NCBI RefSeq assembly: GCF_002631185.1
Contig: NZ_PDNU01000012.1
Coordinates: 62,001-126,000, forward strand
Length of the DNA stretch: 64,000 nucleotides
Direction: 5' to 3'
DNA from: Teichococcus rhizosphaerae
Lineage (GTDB): Bacteria; Pseudomonadota; Alphaproteobacteria; Acetobacterales; Acetobacteraceae
The position numbers and the translations under genes are program-made. The notes beneath the pieces were generated by a model. The model searched no databases. It was not told where the DNA came from and worked only from the letters and a program-made list of their open reading frames with translations. Positions 1 to 9,373 of the stretch are shown piece after piece (the stretch's first letter is position 1; each line of letters starts with the position of its first letter).

Positions 1-365
1 AGTTCTTCGCGCATCTCGCAGGCTACACCACCGCCTTCCAGGAAGCCTTCGGCCATGGCCTGGACCTCGGCTTCAGCCGCATCCTGGTCACCGCCTACGA
101 TCCGACCGACCGCAGCCAGGAAGCCCTGCTCAGCCTGTTGCGGGAGCGCTTCGGCGAGATGGTCCTGCCCGATCCCTTCCTGCACTCGCGCATCATGGGC
201 ACGGCGGGCTTCGGCAAGGAAACCCTCTACGAATACGAGCCCAGCACCGACAGGGCGGCCTACAACCGCGTGCTCGCCAGCGCCAATGCCGTGAGCCGCG
301 CGATCGAGCGGGAGATCTGGCGGTTCTGGGGCCGCGGCCTGCCTGCCAAGGAGACGACACCATGA
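1..365 (+). CDS. parA: ParA-family partition ATPase, C-terminal part only
   Basis: Only the last 120 or so codons are present; the gene enters from the left edge and its Walker motifs lie outside the window. The visible part reads RILVTAYDPTDRSQEALL, then RIMGTAGFGKETLYEYEPS, which is the style of the late region of plasmid ParA/Soj ATPases. By family knowledge it would drive segregation of the replicon by binding DNA and ParB. The TGA stop overlaps the parB ATG in an ATGA arrangement, so the two are translationally coupled. The reading frame extends to the edge with no internal start needed. Confidence 0.85.
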   Translation, partial: FFAHLAGYTTAFQEAFGHGLDLGFSRILVTAYDPTDRSQEALLSLLRERFGEMVLPDPFLHSRIMGTAGFGKETLYEYEPSTDRAAYNRVLASANAVSRAIEREIWRFWGRGLPAKETTP

Positions 366-1471
366 AGCCGCCCGCCTCTCGCTTCGGCGCCCTGGCCCAG
401 GCCGTCCGGGACCGCACGGCCAGCACGGAGGCCGCGCCCGCGCGGCCGGCCATGCCCGAGGGGGCGGGGGTCCACAAGCCCGCCGCTGCCCTGTCGCTCG
501 CCGCCGAAGGACTGCGCGACAGGGTGGCGCGCCTCGAGGGGGAACTGGCGCGGGCCAGCTCCGCCAATGCCGGGCTCGAGCGGGCCCTGGCCCATGCGCG
601 CGAGGCGGCCGGCAGGGCAGGGGACTCGGTGGAGGAGTTCCTGTTCCTGGACGCTTCGCTGATCGAGGATCCGCTTCCCCGCGACAGGCTGCCGGGCGCC
701 TTCGAGGGGCCGGAATTCCTGGCGCTGCTGGAGGACATCCGCCAGAACGGCCAGAACGATGCCATCACCGTCCGCCGGCGGCAGGACGGGCTCTACGAGA
801 TCGCCGCCGGGCGCCGCCGCCTGGAGGCCTGCCGCCGCCTCGGCATCGCTGTCCTGGCCCGGATCCGCGCGCTCAACGATCCGGCGATGCTGCGGGTGCA
901 GTTCTCCGAGAATGAGCGGCGTGAGGACATCTCTGCCCTGGAGCGCGCCCGCTGGTTCGCCGAGGTGCGGTCCCGGCTCGAAGGGCCGGCGCGCGACATC
1001 GCGGCGCAGTTCGGCCTCGATCCCTCGACCTTCAGCCTGTATCTCCGCCTTTCCCGCTTTCCGTCCGAGATCATCGAGCGCCTGGCGGAACCGCGCCGCC
1101 TGGCCGTGCTGCGGGCGCGGCGGGTGATGGAAGCCATCGAGGCCAACCCGGACACCCTGAGCCGCATCCTGGAGGCGCTGGATGCCTACCGGCGCCAGCC
1201 GCAGCCGGGCTTCGATCCGGACGAGCAGATCGCGGTGCTGATGCGGGCGGCGGAAGGGCGCGCCGCCCGGCAGGTCGCGGCGCAGCCCACGCAGCCCGAG
1301 CGGCGGCACATCGTCCATGAGGGGCGCCGGATCGGGACGCTCACGCGCAACGGCGGCCAGTGGGTGTTCCGCTTCGCCACCTCCCTGCCCGATGAGACGG
1401 TGCAAGCCATGGCGGACCGGCTGCCGGAGCTGGTGGGCGGGCCGCAGAAGCCACGCCGGGGCGGCGGCTAG
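362..1471 (+). CDS. parB: ParB/RepB-family centromere-binding partition protein
   Basis: A 369-residue protein with a coiled-coil-prone N-terminus (about residues 45-80), then a ParB-type nuclease-like domain from about residue 100. The ParB boxes are visible: AAGRRRLEACRRLG (degenerate box I) and FSENERREDISALERA (box II). A helix-turn-helix follows around DIAAQFGLDPSTFSLYLRL. It would bind parS-like sites and recruit ParA. It starts within the parA stop (ATGA). No canonical TGTTTCACGTGAAACA-type parS was seen, so the target site is unknown. The C-terminal about 60 residues may be a dimerisation tail, but I see no motif there. Confidence 0.92.
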   Translation: MKPPASRFGALAQAVRDRTASTEAAPARPAMPEGAGVHKPAAALSLAAEGLRDRVARLEGELARASSANAGLERALAHAREAAGRAGDSVEEFLFLDASLIEDPLPRDRLPGAFEGPEFLALLEDIRQNGQNDAITVRRRQDGLYEIAAGRRRLEACRRLGIAVLARIRALNDPAMLRVQFSENERREDISALERARWFAEVRSRLEGPARDIAAQFGLDPSTFSLYLRLSRFPSEIIERLAEPRRLAVLRARRVMEAIEANPDTLSRILEALDAYRRQPQPGFDPDEQIAVLMRAAEGRAARQVAAQPTQPERRHIVHEGRRIGTLTRNGGQWVFRFATSLPDETVQAMADRLPELVGGPQKPRRGGG

Positions 1472-1485
1472 GGCGGCGGCGGCAC

Positions 1486-1504
1486 GGAAGGGTGTGATCC
1501 TTCC
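1486..1504. terminator. Stem-loop between convergent parB and repA
   Basis: A perfect 6-bp inverted repeat, GGAAGG and CCTTCC, with a 7-base loop lies just after the parB stop and before the end of the oppositely oriented repA. A second small stem (GGCGC and GCGCC, 1527-1539) follows. Neither has a T-tract, so termination is inferred from placement only. It could instead be a protein-binding site such as a plasmid-type parS. Confidence 0.3.
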
Positions 1505-1543
1505 CAGCGCCGGCTGAGGAAACAGGGGCGCCTTGCGCCGCGG

Positions 1544-2578
1544 TCAGTGGTGGATGGGGGGAGGGGAGGGCTCCAGCAGCAGGCCGCGGTCGTTCACCCG
1601 CACCTTGGCGTTCTTGTAGGCCGAGAGCGCCAGATGCAGCGGCCCCTCGAACTGGGTCTTGAAGTTCTTGAGCGCCCCCACCTTGGAGCCGAACTGGCGC
1701 CAGAGCCTGTCCCAGCCGATGGGCGTTTCCTTCTGCAGGGAGTGCAGCCGGTAGGCGAGCCACAGATAGATGTCGATGGCCAGCGGGGAGGTGGTCAGGT
1801 CCCGCACGGCGGCGCGGTCCACCAGCACGGGATGGCGCCGCAACTCATCGAAGAAGGCCTGGGACAGGACCACGCGCTCCACCAGCCGCGCCGTCCGCTT
1901 GGAGCGGGGGTCGGGCTCGCCCACATAGCTGAAGGCATCGACCAGGCGCTGGTTGACGATGACGCCCTTCTTGTCGTTGCCGAAGCTGAAATCGACCGTG
2001 CAGGTGGCCAGCCGCTCGAGTTGCTCCGCGACCTTGCCGTTGCTGGGCCCGCCGCGGTTGATGCCGAGCCGCGCCACCACGGCGCTGGCCGAGCGGCCCA
2101 TATGGATCTCGCGGCTGCCACGCTCCAGCGCCTCCGTCTGCCAGTCGATCAGCAGGAGACGGGCATAGCTGCCGAAGGGGACGCCGATATATTCCTGGCT
2201 GTTGTCGTCGCGCAGCCGCACGCCCGGGCGCACCAGGAGCCGCGCGAAATCGGTCTCGATCAGCCAGTTCTGGTCCCTGGGCTGGTCCCGGTGCGGGAGG
2301 CCGGCGAGGCACCAGGCCGAGTAGCTGTAGCCGATCTCGCTGGTGCCTTCGAACTCGCGCACGATGGCCGAGGAGGCGGTGTCGGCGATCTGCCGGCCCA
2401 TGCGTCCCGCCAGCGCTTTCGGCAGGCTGGCCGGCCGGGGCTCGAGGATCGCCGCCTGCGCCGCCTTCAAGGCGCCCTGCGCCCCCTTGGCGGCGACGAT
2501 GCGATGCACGGTGTTGTCCGCGCCGAACAGTTCGCCCTGTCCGGTGCTGCCGCCCGAATTGTCATCTGGCTCGACCAT
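1544..2578 (-). CDS. repA: RepA-type plasmid replication initiator
   Basis: A 344-residue protein from the ATG at 2578, of the kind annotated as plasmid-encoded RepA in alphaproteobacterial plasmids. Recognisable stretches are GYSYSAWCLAGLPHR, YIGVPFGSYARLLLIDWQT, a helical region RSASAVVARLGINRGGPSNG, and SPLAIDIYLWLAYRL with WDRLWRQFG near the C-terminus. By family it should bind the iterons upstream of its own gene and open the origin. The start at 2578 has an AGGG about 9 bases upstream. An in-frame ATG at 2629 is a real alternative: its first codons overlap an iteron-like sequence. The frame stays open back to 2794, but that part crosses the AT-rich origin and is unlikely to be translated. 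Confidence 0.9.
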   Translation of the reverse strand: MVEPDDNSGGSTGQGELFGADNTVHRIVAAKGAQGALKAAQAAILEPRPASLPKALAGRMGRQIADTASSAIVREFEGTSEIGYSYSAWCLAGLPHRDQPRDQNWLIETDFARLLVRPGVRLRDDNSQEYIGVPFGSYARLLLIDWQTEALERGSREIHMGRSASAVVARLGINRGGPSNGKVAEQLERLATCTVDFSFGNDKKGVIVNQRLVDAFSYVGEPDPRSKRTARLVERVVLSQAFFDELRRHPVLVDRAAVRDLTTSPLAIDIYLWLAYRLHSLQKETPIGWDRLWRQFGSKVGALKNFKTQFEGPLHLALSAYKNAKVRVNDRGLLLEPSPPPIHH

Positions 2579-2614
2579 GCGGCGCACCCTGCAACGGCGT
2601 GCTTTCCCCGTCGA

Positions 2615-2671
2615 TGTGAACTTTGCCATCCACTCGGCGCGCCGCCACGCCCTGGCCTGTGAACCTTGCCA
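2615..2671 (-). repeat. Inverted iteron copies in the repA leader
   Basis: On the minus strand, 2658-2671 reads TGGCAAGGTTCACA exactly, matching the origin iterons but in the opposite direction. At 2615-2628 the same strand reads TGGCAAAGTTCACA, one mismatch, and it overlaps the alternative repA start at 2629. Inverted copies by the initiator's own promoter commonly act as an autorepression operator in iteron plasmids; that role is inferred here. Confidence 0.75.
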
Positions 2672-2720
2672 GCCCAGAGCAAGCCAAGGGGTTGGAGAGA
2701 GATTGTTATTGAAGAAGGGC

Positions 2721-2734
2721 TGGCAGGGTTCATG
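2721..2734 (+). repeat. Degenerate iteron copy
   Basis: TGGCAGGGTTCATG matches 11 of 14 iteron positions in the same direction as the main array and abuts the DnaA box. It may be a weak initiator site or a decayed copy. Confidence 0.45.
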
Positions 2735-2741
2735 TGGATAA
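2733..2741 (-). promoter_or_regulatory. DnaA box
   Basis: The minus strand reads TTATCCACA, a perfect match to the consensus TTATNCACA. It sits beside the AT-rich segment and 48 bases from the first direct iteron, the expected place for a host DnaA loading site. Confidence 0.75.
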
Positions 2742-2788
2742 CGCCATAAAGAATTGAAATTGAATGCTTTTCCGGTTTCTGGCGGTTC

Positions 2789-2947
2789 TGGCAAGGTTCA
2801 CAGCCGCGCGCCCGTTCCTCCGTCCAAAAGGCTGGCAAGGTTCACAGTGGGCCGGTGCCGGGTGACGCGGGTGAGCGCTGGCAAGGTTCACAGGACGAAC
2901 ACGAATCGGGCAGCCCGATTCCCCCGCAAAGGCTGGCAAGGTTCACA
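2789..2947 (+). repeat. Four direct iterons
   Basis: TGGCAAGGTTCACA occurs exactly at 2789-2802, 2833-2846, 2879-2892 and 2934-2947. The extended consensus is GCTGGCAAGGTTCACAG; the first copy has TCTGG at the left and the last has T in place of the final G. Start-to-start spacings are 44, 46 and 55 bases, so they are not tightly abutting but lie on roughly comparable helical faces for the first three. Confidence 0.92.
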
Positions 2948-3023
2948 TGGCCGGCCCGAGCGACCGTTCCGGGCGCGCAGCCGGCTTGAGCGTGGGCATC
3001 GGGCCTGCCCTGCGGAGATTTCA

Positions 3024-3061
3024 TTGCTGTGACAGGAACCCACGGTATAGACGGGTATGAC
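3024..3061 (+). promoter_or_regulatory. Promoter and repeat operator of the parDE pair
   Basis: A -35-like TTGCTG (3024-3029) and a -10-like TATAGA (3046-3051) are 16 bases apart. The -10 lies in a short direct repeat, GGTATAGAC then GGTATGAC (3044-3061). Ribbon-helix-helix antitoxins usually repress their own promoter by binding such repeats, so autoregulation is likely. The next gene starts at 3089. Confidence 0.5.
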
Positions 3062-3088
3062 CGAGTGCCACCCCCTGGAGCATGCCTG

Positions 3089-3358
3089 ATGTCGAGCAGC
3101 CTCGCGCTCAAGCTGGATGAGGAGACCCGCAGGCGGCTGCAGGCGCTCGGCCAGCTGCGCGACCGCTCGCCGCACTGGCTGATGAAGCGGGCCGTGCTCG
3201 AATATCTCGAGCGCGAGGAAGGCTACGAGCAGGAGAAGCAGGAGGACCTGGCGCGCTGGGAACGCTACCGCCTGGTGGGCGGCGGCGTGCCGCACGCCTC
3301 GGTGCGCGAATGGCTCGACAGCTTCGGGACGGAGAGCGGGCGCTCCCGCCCTGAGTGA
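3089..3358 (+). CDS. Ribbon-helix-helix antitoxin (ParD/CopG-like)
   Basis: An 89-residue protein. Residues 1-45 (SSSLALKLDEETRRRLQALG, then RSPHWLMKRAVLEYLE) form the beta-strand plus two-helix pattern of CopG/ParD DNA-binding antitoxins. The C-terminal half is charged (EREEGYEQEKQEDLARWERY) and is the expected toxin-binding tail. A GGAG at 3077-3080 stands 8 bases before this ATG, which favours it over the upstream start at 3029. It is followed at once by the toxin gene. It should neutralise that toxin and repress the operon. Confidence 0.85.
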   Translation: MSSSLALKLDEETRRRLQALGQLRDRSPHWLMKRAVLEYLEREEGYEQEKQEDLARWERYRLVGGGVPHASVREWLDSFGTESGRSRPE

Positions 3359-3373
3359 GTGCCGGATCCCCGC

Positions 3374-3661
3374 ATGGCTGTCCTGACCTGGCTGCCGGAG
3401 GCGGTGGGCGCGCTGGAGCGCCTTCTTCTCCTGCTGCACGACAAGAACCCCGAGGCGGCGCGGCGTGCCGCGCACACCGTCGCCCGTGCCGCGGACCGGC
3501 TGGTCGAGGGCTGCATCGGCCGTCCCCTGGCCGACGGCACGGCGCGGCGGGAGCTGGTGGTGCCCTTCGCCGGCGCCGCCTTCGGGCTGCGCTACAGGGT
3601 GGAGGAGACGGGGGCGGTGGTCGTCCTCCGCGTCTGGCATGGCGAGGAGGAGCGCGCATGA
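3374..3661 (+). CDS. parE: ParE/RelE-family toxin
   Basis: A 95-residue protein that begins VLTWLPEAVGALERLLLLL, continues with DKNPEAARRAAHTVARAADR and LVEGCIGRPL, and ends VPFAGAAFGLRYRV..VVVLRVWHGEEER. This is the usual ParE order: a helical hairpin, a GRP(L) turn and a C-terminal sheet. ParE toxins typically poison DNA gyrase; the target here is by family only. A GTG at 3359, directly after the antitoxin stop, could also be the start and would add five residues. The pair beside the origin suggests a plasmid-addiction role. Confidence 0.85.
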   Translation: MAVLTWLPEAVGALERLLLLLHDKNPEAARRAAHTVARAADRLVEGCIGRPLADGTARRELVVPFAGAAFGLRYRVEETGAVVVLRVWHGEEERA

Positions 3662-3963
3662 GCCGGGCAGGTCCCGCGGGCGTCCTGCCGCCGGCCCGCG
3701 GCCCCGCCCTTCGGCCGCATCGCCGCCACCCCTGGCATGCCACCGCATCGCCGCCTTGCGCGGGACGGGGGTTTTGGGAGCCGACGCGGCTCCCTAGATG
3801 AGGCGGACGTTCCGCAGAGAGGAACGACCGGCCTTCCCTTTATTTCGCTGCCTGACGTCGCGCTGCCGCGCGGCGGCAGGCTGCGGCCCGTGGGCCGCCA
3901 GGCGGATGCGATACGAAAATGGGGCCTCCCTGGTCCCCCAGCACGAACGAGACAGGTGAATCG
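3662..3963. other. Intergenic region before the sigma factor gene
   Basis: About 300 bases without a supported gene. It holds two inverted repeats: GGGAGCC and GGCTCCC with a 5-base loop (3776-3794), which may end the toxin-antitoxin transcript although no T-tract follows, and CGTTCC and GGAACG with a 7-base spacer (3808-3826), a possible operator. A sigma factor promoter must lie here, but I could not assign -35 and -10 boxes with confidence. A short open frame from 3658 has no family resemblance. Confidence 0.4.
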
Positions 3964-5802
<1,839 letters not shown>

Positions 5803-5812
5803 GGGCGCGGCG

Positions 5813-5841
5813 GCGCGGGAAGGAGGCTTTCCTCCCCGCGC
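5813..5841. terminator. Bulged hairpin after the sigma factor gene
   Basis: GCGCGG and CCGCGC pair as an outer stem, GGAGG and CCTCC as an inner stem around a CTTT loop, with a three-base bulge. It sits 10 bases past the sigma stop and before the end of the convergent hydratase gene, so it could serve both directions. There is no T-tract. Confidence 0.5.
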
Positions 5842-5859
5842 CTCCTCCTTCGCGCGGCC

Positions 5860-6615
5860 TCAGACGATCGCCGTCTCGACCGTGCCGGCGTTGCGGAAGG
5901 TGGCGCGCACCCGGGTGCCGGGCGGCACCAGCAGCAGGCCCGTGCAGCTGCCCGTGGTGACCACCATGCCGGCCTTCAGCCCGCCAAGGCGCCGCGCGCC
6001 CTCATTGGCCAGCCATTGCAGCAGCCGGATCGGCTCGCCCGCCGTGTTGCCGCCGACATGCTCCACCGCCACCTTGTCGTTGAAGGTGAGGCGCACCGGC
6101 TCGTTCGGCGGGTCGATGTGCCGCCAGGACTCCAGCGCCGGGCCCACCACCAGGGCGCCATGGTTGATCTGGTCCGCCACATGGCTCAGCGGATCGGTGC
6201 TGTTCAGCGCCTTGAAGCGCGTGTCGACGATCTCGATGATGGGGTGCAGGCTGGCCACGGCCGCCATCACCTCCTCCCGGCTGTAGGGCTTCTCGCGGGG
6301 CGGAAGGTCCGCGCCCAGCCGGAAGCCGATCTCCGCCTCGATGCCAGTGATGTTGAAGGCGGCCGCGGAAAAGGGCGTGTCGTCGAAACGCAGGTCGCGG
6401 GTGTTGAGGGGGGCGCAGCCGGGCATCGCCTCGGGCGTCGCGGCGCCCACCTTCCATCCGCCGATCGGCCCCAGCGCCTCGGCGACGAGGGCCTGGATGG
6501 CCACCGCCTCCTCCTGCGTGGCCGGACGCGCGCCCTCGGGCAGCGCCGCCAGCCATTGGCGGCTGCGGCGTGCCTCCAGCAGCGCGGCGGCCGCGGCAGC
6601 CAGATCTGTGGCCAT
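5860..6615 (-). CDS. 2-keto-4-pentenoate hydratase-like enzyme (MhpD/FAH superfamily)
   Basis: A 251-residue protein of the fumarylacetoacetate-hydrolase fold, hydratase branch. Markers are GGWKVGAATPEAM, ITGIEAEIGFRLG (the metal-binding E-x-E of this fold), HPIIEIVDTRF and GMVVTTGSCTGLLLVPPGT. Such enzymes hydrate 2-oxo-4-enoates from meta-cleavage of aromatics, or act on related 2-oxo acids; the substrate is not fixed here. The ATG at 6615 has GGAGA about 8 bases upstream and is preferred over longer in-frame starts. It is alone in orientation, divergent from the chemosensory operon. Confidence 0.85.
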   Translation of the reverse strand: MATDLAAAAAALLEARRSRQWLAALPEGARPATQEEAVAIQALVAEALGPIGGWKVGAATPEAMPGCAPLNTRDLRFDDTPFSAAAFNITGIEAEIGFRLGADLPPREKPYSREEVMAAVASLHPIIEIVDTRFKALNSTDPLSHVADQINHGALVVGPALESWRHIDPPNEPVRLTFNDKVAVEHVGGNTAGEPIRLLQWLANEGARRLGGLKAGMVVTTGSCTGLLLVPPGTRVRATFRNAGTVETAIV

Positions 6616-6752
6616 GGGCGAAATCTCCGGAATGTTATGCCGCATCCTGCCGCGCCCACGCTGCGGGGTCGAGGGGGACAGGTTGGCGGGCGATACAACC
6701 AGTGGTAACCCGGTCCGTGCGGCAAGAACTCTCAATCGTGAATCGGCGTGCC

Positions 6753-7262
6753 ATGGCGGCTCCTCCTGCGGATCATTACGTCGTGATGCGCCTGGGCAGC
6801 AGGCGCTGCGCCCTGACGCGCGCCGCCGTGCGGGAGGTGCTGCCGCTGCCCCGCCTGTGGCGGCCGCCCGGGCTGCCGCGCCCTCTCGCGGGCTTCATGA
6901 ACCTCGCCGGCGAGGCGGTGCCGGTGCTGGACCTGTCCCGCCTCTTCGGCCTCGCCATGGCCGCCGAGGCGGAGGACGCGCTCTACCGCCACCTGCTGCT
7001 GATCGGCGAGGCGGGGGAGGCACCACTGGCCCTGCTGGTGGACCGGGTGCTGGACATGCAGCGCATTCCGGCCGAGCGCCTGCGCCCCGTGCCGCCCGAG
7101 GCGACGCTGAACGGCTGCGCCGTGGCCGAGATCGAGACGCCGGAGGGCTTCATCCACCTGCTGGCGGCCGGCCGCATCCTGCTGGCGCAGGAAGCCGCCG
7201 CGCTGGCCACGCTGCGCGAGGGCGCGCAGTCCCGCCTGGCCGAGTGGGAAGGTGCCGTGTGA
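6753..7262 (+). CDS. cheW: CheW-like coupling protein 1
   Basis: A 169-residue CheW-domain protein: YVVMRLGSRRCALTRAAVRE, then GFMNLAGEAVPVLDLSRLFG, and ALLVDRVLDMQRIP, the three typical segments. It should bridge the chemoreceptor and CheA in the array. It opens an eight-gene operon; its stop overlaps the cheR start (TGATG). Order and neighbours match wspB of Wsp-type systems. No strong ribosome-binding site is visible before 6753, and 6753 is the last ATG before the domain, so the true start might be slightly upstream. Confidence 0.88.
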   Translation: MAAPPADHYVVMRLGSRRCALTRAAVREVLPLPRLWRPPGLPRPLAGFMNLAGEAVPVLDLSRLFGLAMAAEAEDALYRHLLLIGEAGEAPLALLVDRVLDMQRIPAERLRPVPPEATLNGCAVAEIETPEGFIHLLAAGRILLAQEAAALATLREGAQSRLAEWEGAV

Positions 7263-8722
7263 TGGCCGCGCCCGCCGGCCCCTTCGCCGCCACGCTGCTG
7301 CCGGACGCGGATTTCCGGGCGCTGAAGGCCGAGATCGTCGCCCGGACGGGCCACCACTACTACCTGGACAAGGATGACCTGCTCTGGGAGCGGGTACGCC
7401 GCCGCCTGCAGGCCACGGGGCTGGCCGGGGCGGGCGCGTATCTGGCGCGGCTGCGCGACCTGGCGCTCGGGGAGGCGGAGTGGGCGGCGCTCGAGGCCGA
7501 GGTCACCATCGGCGAAACGTTCTTCTTCCGCTACGCCGAGCAGTTCGCGGCGCTGGGCGAGACGATCCTTCCCGCCCTGCTGGAGCAGGCGCGGCCGGAG
7601 GGGCGGCTGCGCATCTGGAGCGCCGGCTGCGCCAGCGGCGCGGAGCCCTATTCCGTGGCGATCCTGCTCGGCCAGTTGCTGGGCGAGGCCCTGCCCGATT
7701 GGCGCCTCTCGATTCTCGGCACCGACCTGAACGAGGCGGTGCTCCGGGCGGCCCGGCAGGCGCGCTTCAGCCGCTGGGCGCTGCGCACCCTCTCGCCCGA
7801 GGCGCTGCAGCGCGACTTCATCCCGTCTGCCGATGGCCGCCACTGGCTGCTGCGCTCCCGGCACCGCGCCATGGTGCGCTTCGAGCGGCACAACCTGCTG
7901 AGCCTGCTGGACGGCAGCTCGCCGCTGCAGTTCACCGACTACGACCTGATCCTTTGCCGCAACGTGCTGATCTACTTCCACCCCGACATGGTGCTGCGGA
8001 TTGTCGAGGCCCTGGCGGAGCGGCTGCGCGAGGGGGGATGGCTGCTGCTGGGCCATGCCGAGCCCAATCCGGAATTCGCCAGGTTCCTGGAGGTGGTGAA
8101 CCTGCCCGGCACCGTGGCCTACCGGCGCCGCGGCGCGGCACCCTTCGCGGAGCCGGCGCCCGGCCCCATGGAAGCCGTGGCGCCGCCCCCGCCCTGGCCG
8201 CCCGGCCCCGCCGCGCCGCTCCCCCCCACCGTGGCCCCGCCGCCGCCGGCCCCGCGCCCGGCGCCCCCCGTCCCGGCCCCGGCGGAAGCGCGGGAGGCGG
8301 CCGGGAAGCCAGCGCCCGACTGGCTGGAGCGCGCCCGCGCGGCGGCGGACCGGGGCGACCTCCTGGTGGCCCGGCAGGCCTGCGAGGCGGGGCTGGCGGA
8401 GCGGCCGCTGGATGCCGCCCTCCACTACTATGAGGGCCTGGTGCAGCGGGGTCTCGGGCAGCGCGCCGCCGCCGGGCAGGCCTTTCGCCGCGCGCTCTAC
8501 CTGCGCGGCGACTTCGCCATGGCGCATTACCAGCTCGGCCTGCTGCTGCTCGACGAGGGTGAGGCGGCGGCCGGGCGGCGCACCCTCGCCGTCGCCTCGC
8601 GCATCGCCCACGCGCTGCCGCCCGACCGCGAAGTGGAGGAGGGCGACGGCATGACCGCCCGGGCGCTGCGCGAGACGGTGCGGCTGTATCTCGGCGGCCT
8701 TTCCGCAACGGGGGCCGGCTGA
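7262..8722 (+). CDS. cheR: CheR methyltransferase with C-terminal TPR domain
   Basis: A 486-residue protein. The N-terminal helical CheR domain spans about residues 15-75, then comes the SAM-dependent glutamate methyltransferase with GETFFFRY (about 83), the SAM loop WSAGCASGAEPYS (about 119) and CRNVLIYFHPDM (about 232). A Pro-Ala linker (about 295-345) leads to TPR-like helices (residues about 350-470, including HYYEGLVQRGLGQRAAAGQA). CheR-TPR fusions are typical of WspC and FrzF-like pathways. It would methylate the receptor encoded two genes downstream. It overlaps both neighbours by a few bases, indicating translational coupling. Confidence 0.93.
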   Translation: MAAPAGPFAATLLPDADFRALKAEIVARTGHHYYLDKDDLLWERVRRRLQATGLAGAGAYLARLRDLALGEAEWAALEAEVTIGETFFFRYAEQFAALGETILPALLEQARPEGRLRIWSAGCASGAEPYSVAILLGQLLGEALPDWRLSILGTDLNEAVLRAARQARFSRWALRTLSPEALQRDFIPSADGRHWLLRSRHRAMVRFERHNLLSLLDGSSPLQFTDYDLILCRNVLIYFHPDMVLRIVEALAERLREGGWLLLGHAEPNPEFARFLEVVNLPGTVAYRRRGAAPFAEPAPGPMEAVAPPPPWPPGPAAPLPPTVAPPPPAPRPAPPVPAPAEAREAAGKPAPDWLERARAAADRGDLLVARQACEAGLAERPLDAALHYYEGLVQRGLGQRAAAGQAFRRALYLRGDFAMAHYQLGLLLLDEGEAAAGRRTLAVASRIAHALPPDREVEEGDGMTARALRETVRLYLGGLSATGAG

Positions 8723-9369
8723 TGCCCAACCGCAACGCCGGCGCGCCGCCGCCCTCGCTGCGCGCCCGGGCCGAGCGCCTGATGGAGGAGCGCACGCGCA
8801 GCCTGGCCAGCCGCGCCCGGGCGGGCGCGGGCCAGGCATCGGCCGGGCCGGTGCTGCCGGTTCTCGCCTGCGCGGTGGGCGGCGAGTTCCATGCCCTGCC
8901 GCTGGGCCTGGCCGTGCAGGTGGTCTCGGCCAGGCCCTGCGCGCCGCTGCCGGGGGCGCCGGCTGCGGTGCTGGGCCTGCTTGGCCGCGCGGGGCAGGTG
9001 TTCAGCGTGCTGGATCTGGGCCTGGCCCTCGGCCGCCCCGGCGCCGCGCCGGACAGGGCGGGCGGCGAGGCCGCGGGCCAGGACAGGATGCTCCAGGGGC
9101 ATGTGGTGCTGCTGCGCCATGCCCCGCGCCGCTTCGCCCTGCGGGTGGACCGCGTGCTGGGCGTGGCCGAGGTCGCGCCGCTCGCCAAGGCGGACCAGCC
9201 GGCCGCGGAGCGGATGGTCACGGGCCACGCCCTGCTGCCCCCCGCCCTGCGCCCCAGGAGCTCCGCGCCCGGTCCGGCGGCCGGCGCGCCGCCCCCGCTG
9301 ATGGGGCTGATCGACCTCGACCGCCTCCTGCAACCCTACCTGTCTTCTCCCGAGACGTCCGGAGCGTGA
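8722..9369 (+). CDS. cheW: CheW-like coupling protein 2
   Basis: A 215-residue protein. After a charged N-terminal extension of about 45 residues, the CheW domain appears: CAVGGEFHALPLGLAVQVVS, VLGLLGRAGQVFSVLDLGLA, RRFALRVDRVLGVAEVAP and MGLIDLDRLL at the end. Two distinct CheW proteins flanking a CheR-TPR is the WspB-WspC-WspD arrangement. The extension could tether it or bind the TPR domain, but that is a guess. The start overlaps the cheR stop. Confidence 0.85.
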   Translation: MPNRNAGAPPPSLRARAERLMEERTRSLASRARAGAGQASAGPVLPVLACAVGGEFHALPLGLAVQVVSARPCAPLPGAPAAVLGLLGRAGQVFSVLDLGLALGRPGAAPDRAGGEAAGQDRMLQGHVVLLRHAPRRFALRVDRVLGVAEVAPLAKADQPAAERMVTGHALLPPALRPRSSAPGPAAGAPPPLMGLIDLDRLLQPYLSSPETSGA

Positions 9370-9373
9370 CGCC

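Larger units (their letters stand above)
2579..2947. other. Replication origin (oriV) with iterons, DnaA box and AT-rich segment
   Basis: A non-coding stretch upstream of repA holds three origin hallmarks in order: inverted iteron copies near the repA start, a perfect DnaA box (2733-2741), an AT-rich run of about 26 bases (2746-2771, AAAGAATTGAAATTGAATGC core), and four direct iterons (2789-2947). This is the textbook plan of an iteron-controlled theta origin. Function is inferred from layout and from the adjacent initiator gene. Confidence 0.85.

Noticed and set aside
2579-2794. N-terminal extension of RepA up to 2794
   Set aside because: It would translate the DnaA box and AT-rich origin segment and shows no conserved character; starts at 2578 or 2629 are better.
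2789-2947. The direct repeats as a CRISPR array
   Set aside because: Units are 14-17 bases, spacings vary from 44 to 55, no cas genes are present, and the setting is an initiator gene with a DnaA box.
3776-3794. Hairpin after parE as a firm intrinsic terminator
   Set aside because: The stem is perfect, but T residues precede rather than follow it on the plus strand, so it is only mentioned within the intergenic entry.
8095-8107. GTGAACCTGCCC in cheR as another inverted iteron
   Set aside because: It lacks the key TTGCCA end and is explained by common codons for Val-Asn-Leu-Pro.
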